A stretch of DNA of 64,000 nt. Source: Flaccisagitta enflata (taxonomy: Eukaryota > Chaetognatha > Sagittoidea > Aphragmophora). Below the pieces are notes generated by a model. The model ran no database searches, was not told the DNA's origin, and saw only the letters and a program-made list of their open reading frames with translations. How positions within the stretch are numbered: position 1 is the first letter of the stretch; the number at the start of each line of letters is the position of its first letter. The position numbers were made by a program, and so were the translations under genes. The stretch spans positions 7,130,001-7,194,000 of the forward strand of contig OZ231128.1 of assembly GCA_965153355.1 (NCBI GenBank), in the 5' to 3' direction. Shown one piece after another: positions 63,224 through 64,000 of this stretch.

Positions 63224-64000
63224 GTTTTTTGCACTTTTCAACCACGGCTTGAAGACTCATGACTCATTACTTTGTTTTGGCCTCTTGTGCCGCTGTAACT
63301 TTATTAAAAAACATTTTGTTTTCATTTTTGCTTTCCTTCAAAATAACCTGATTATTCTGGTGCATGAGTCATGAACAGGGATTGCAGGCGGTTGCAATAC
63401 TCGATCATGGAATTGAATTAAGGAGCGCCAGATTTAAGGAGCGCCGAATGAATCACCTATTTAGCAGCCAATAGAATGCAAGGAAAGCATTATTATGGAC
63501 TTTGTTGTTATATGATTCTTTGACCTTTTTCATTGCATTCTATTGCGGCAATATCCCTCTATTTAAGCACGGTTCTGGCAGATGGTCGTCTGACTTGATT
63601 ATCATAAATCTGTGACTTTCTCTCTCAAAAGCCTTAGGCTTAAACTTTCGACATTAAATTCATTCCTACCATTTTAGGGACCTATTGAGCCGGGTTATTC
63701 TCTTATGCCCGCTCATTCCGTCCTTGACTCATGATGAAAACCCAAATTTTGAAATTTTGTTTTTGTGTTTTCTTACTAGAATGAAAATTGGGAACTTCAA
63801 TGATTATTAAAAGATGATTTCTTTCCTTTTCAATTCCAGGTATTCATTTCCTCAAACCTATAGTCCCAAGAGGCCAAGAGCATAAGATAGTTTATTCACA
63901 TGCATGAAAACATGTAGCGATTTGACAAAAAAGAGAAAACAAGAAACAATATAGTACAAAATAAATGAAGTAGACGATATTCAAATCTAATTAAGTTTTT
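63224..64000. other. Right flank of the giant element
   Basis: AT-rich DNA with a short repeated TAAGGAGCGCC phrase at 63,419 and 63,437. No gene, RNA or mobile element is recognised up to the window edge. Confidence 0.5.

Overview
The window looks like nuclear DNA of an invertebrate animal. Evidence: tandem C2H2 zinc-finger genes with animal-type linkers, non-LTR, Penelope-like and Ty3/gypsy-like retroelements, several small cut-and-paste transposons with clear target duplications, a tRNA-derived SINE, GT-AG introns, and a very high load of microsatellites. I cannot name the phylum from the sequence.

Left part (1-9.5 kb): microsatellites, then three tandem minus-strand genes of one C2H2 zinc-finger family. 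Two are open (16 and 14 fingers). The third (2448-4036) is dead: it has a nonsense codon, a frameshift and a 455-bp transposon with an 8-bp target duplication.

Middle part (9.5-37.2 kb): repeat-rich accessory DNA. It holds compound GA/CA/TA arrays, a hAT-type MITE with an 8-bp duplication, a tandem tRNA-SINE array, a 5'-truncated LINE with two in-frame stops, a 120-bp minisatellite invaded by a TA-flanked MITE, a 71-bp minisatellite beside a decayed reverse transcriptase, a 600-bp pyrimidine tract and a broken Penelope-like GIY-YIG fragment. No confident host gene is seen here.

Right part (37,227-63,223): one giant, apparently complete and very young Ty3/gypsy-like element of 25,997 bp. Its two 322-bp LTRs (AGTC...GACT) look identical, and it is flanked by GTTT duplications, with a primer-binding site and a polypurine tract in place. 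From left to right it carries: a roughly 2.7-kb leader with about 35 tiny GC-rich hairpins whose stems covary; a coiled-coil ORF; a 1,857-codon RING-H2/CCHC protein; a 2,150-codon Gag-like protein; an in-frame TGA in a classic readthrough context; and a pol frame with protease, reverse transcriptase, RNase H and integrase. Beyond an internal poly(A) tract comes a 3-kb module of genes on the opposite strand. The best of these has four exons with three phase-consistent GT-AG introns, a signal peptide, one transmembrane segment and its own AATAAA.

The likely logic is that Gag and Gag-Pol come from a spliced message, with Pol made by stop readthrough. The RING/CCHC protein is a sense-strand accessory. 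The antisense membrane proteins are expressed from their own promoter, and their antisense orientation keeps their introns from being removed during retrotransposition. The combination of giant size, hairpin-array leader, RING-knuckle ORF upstream of gag, and intron-bearing antisense membrane genes is the part of this window most likely to be undescribed.
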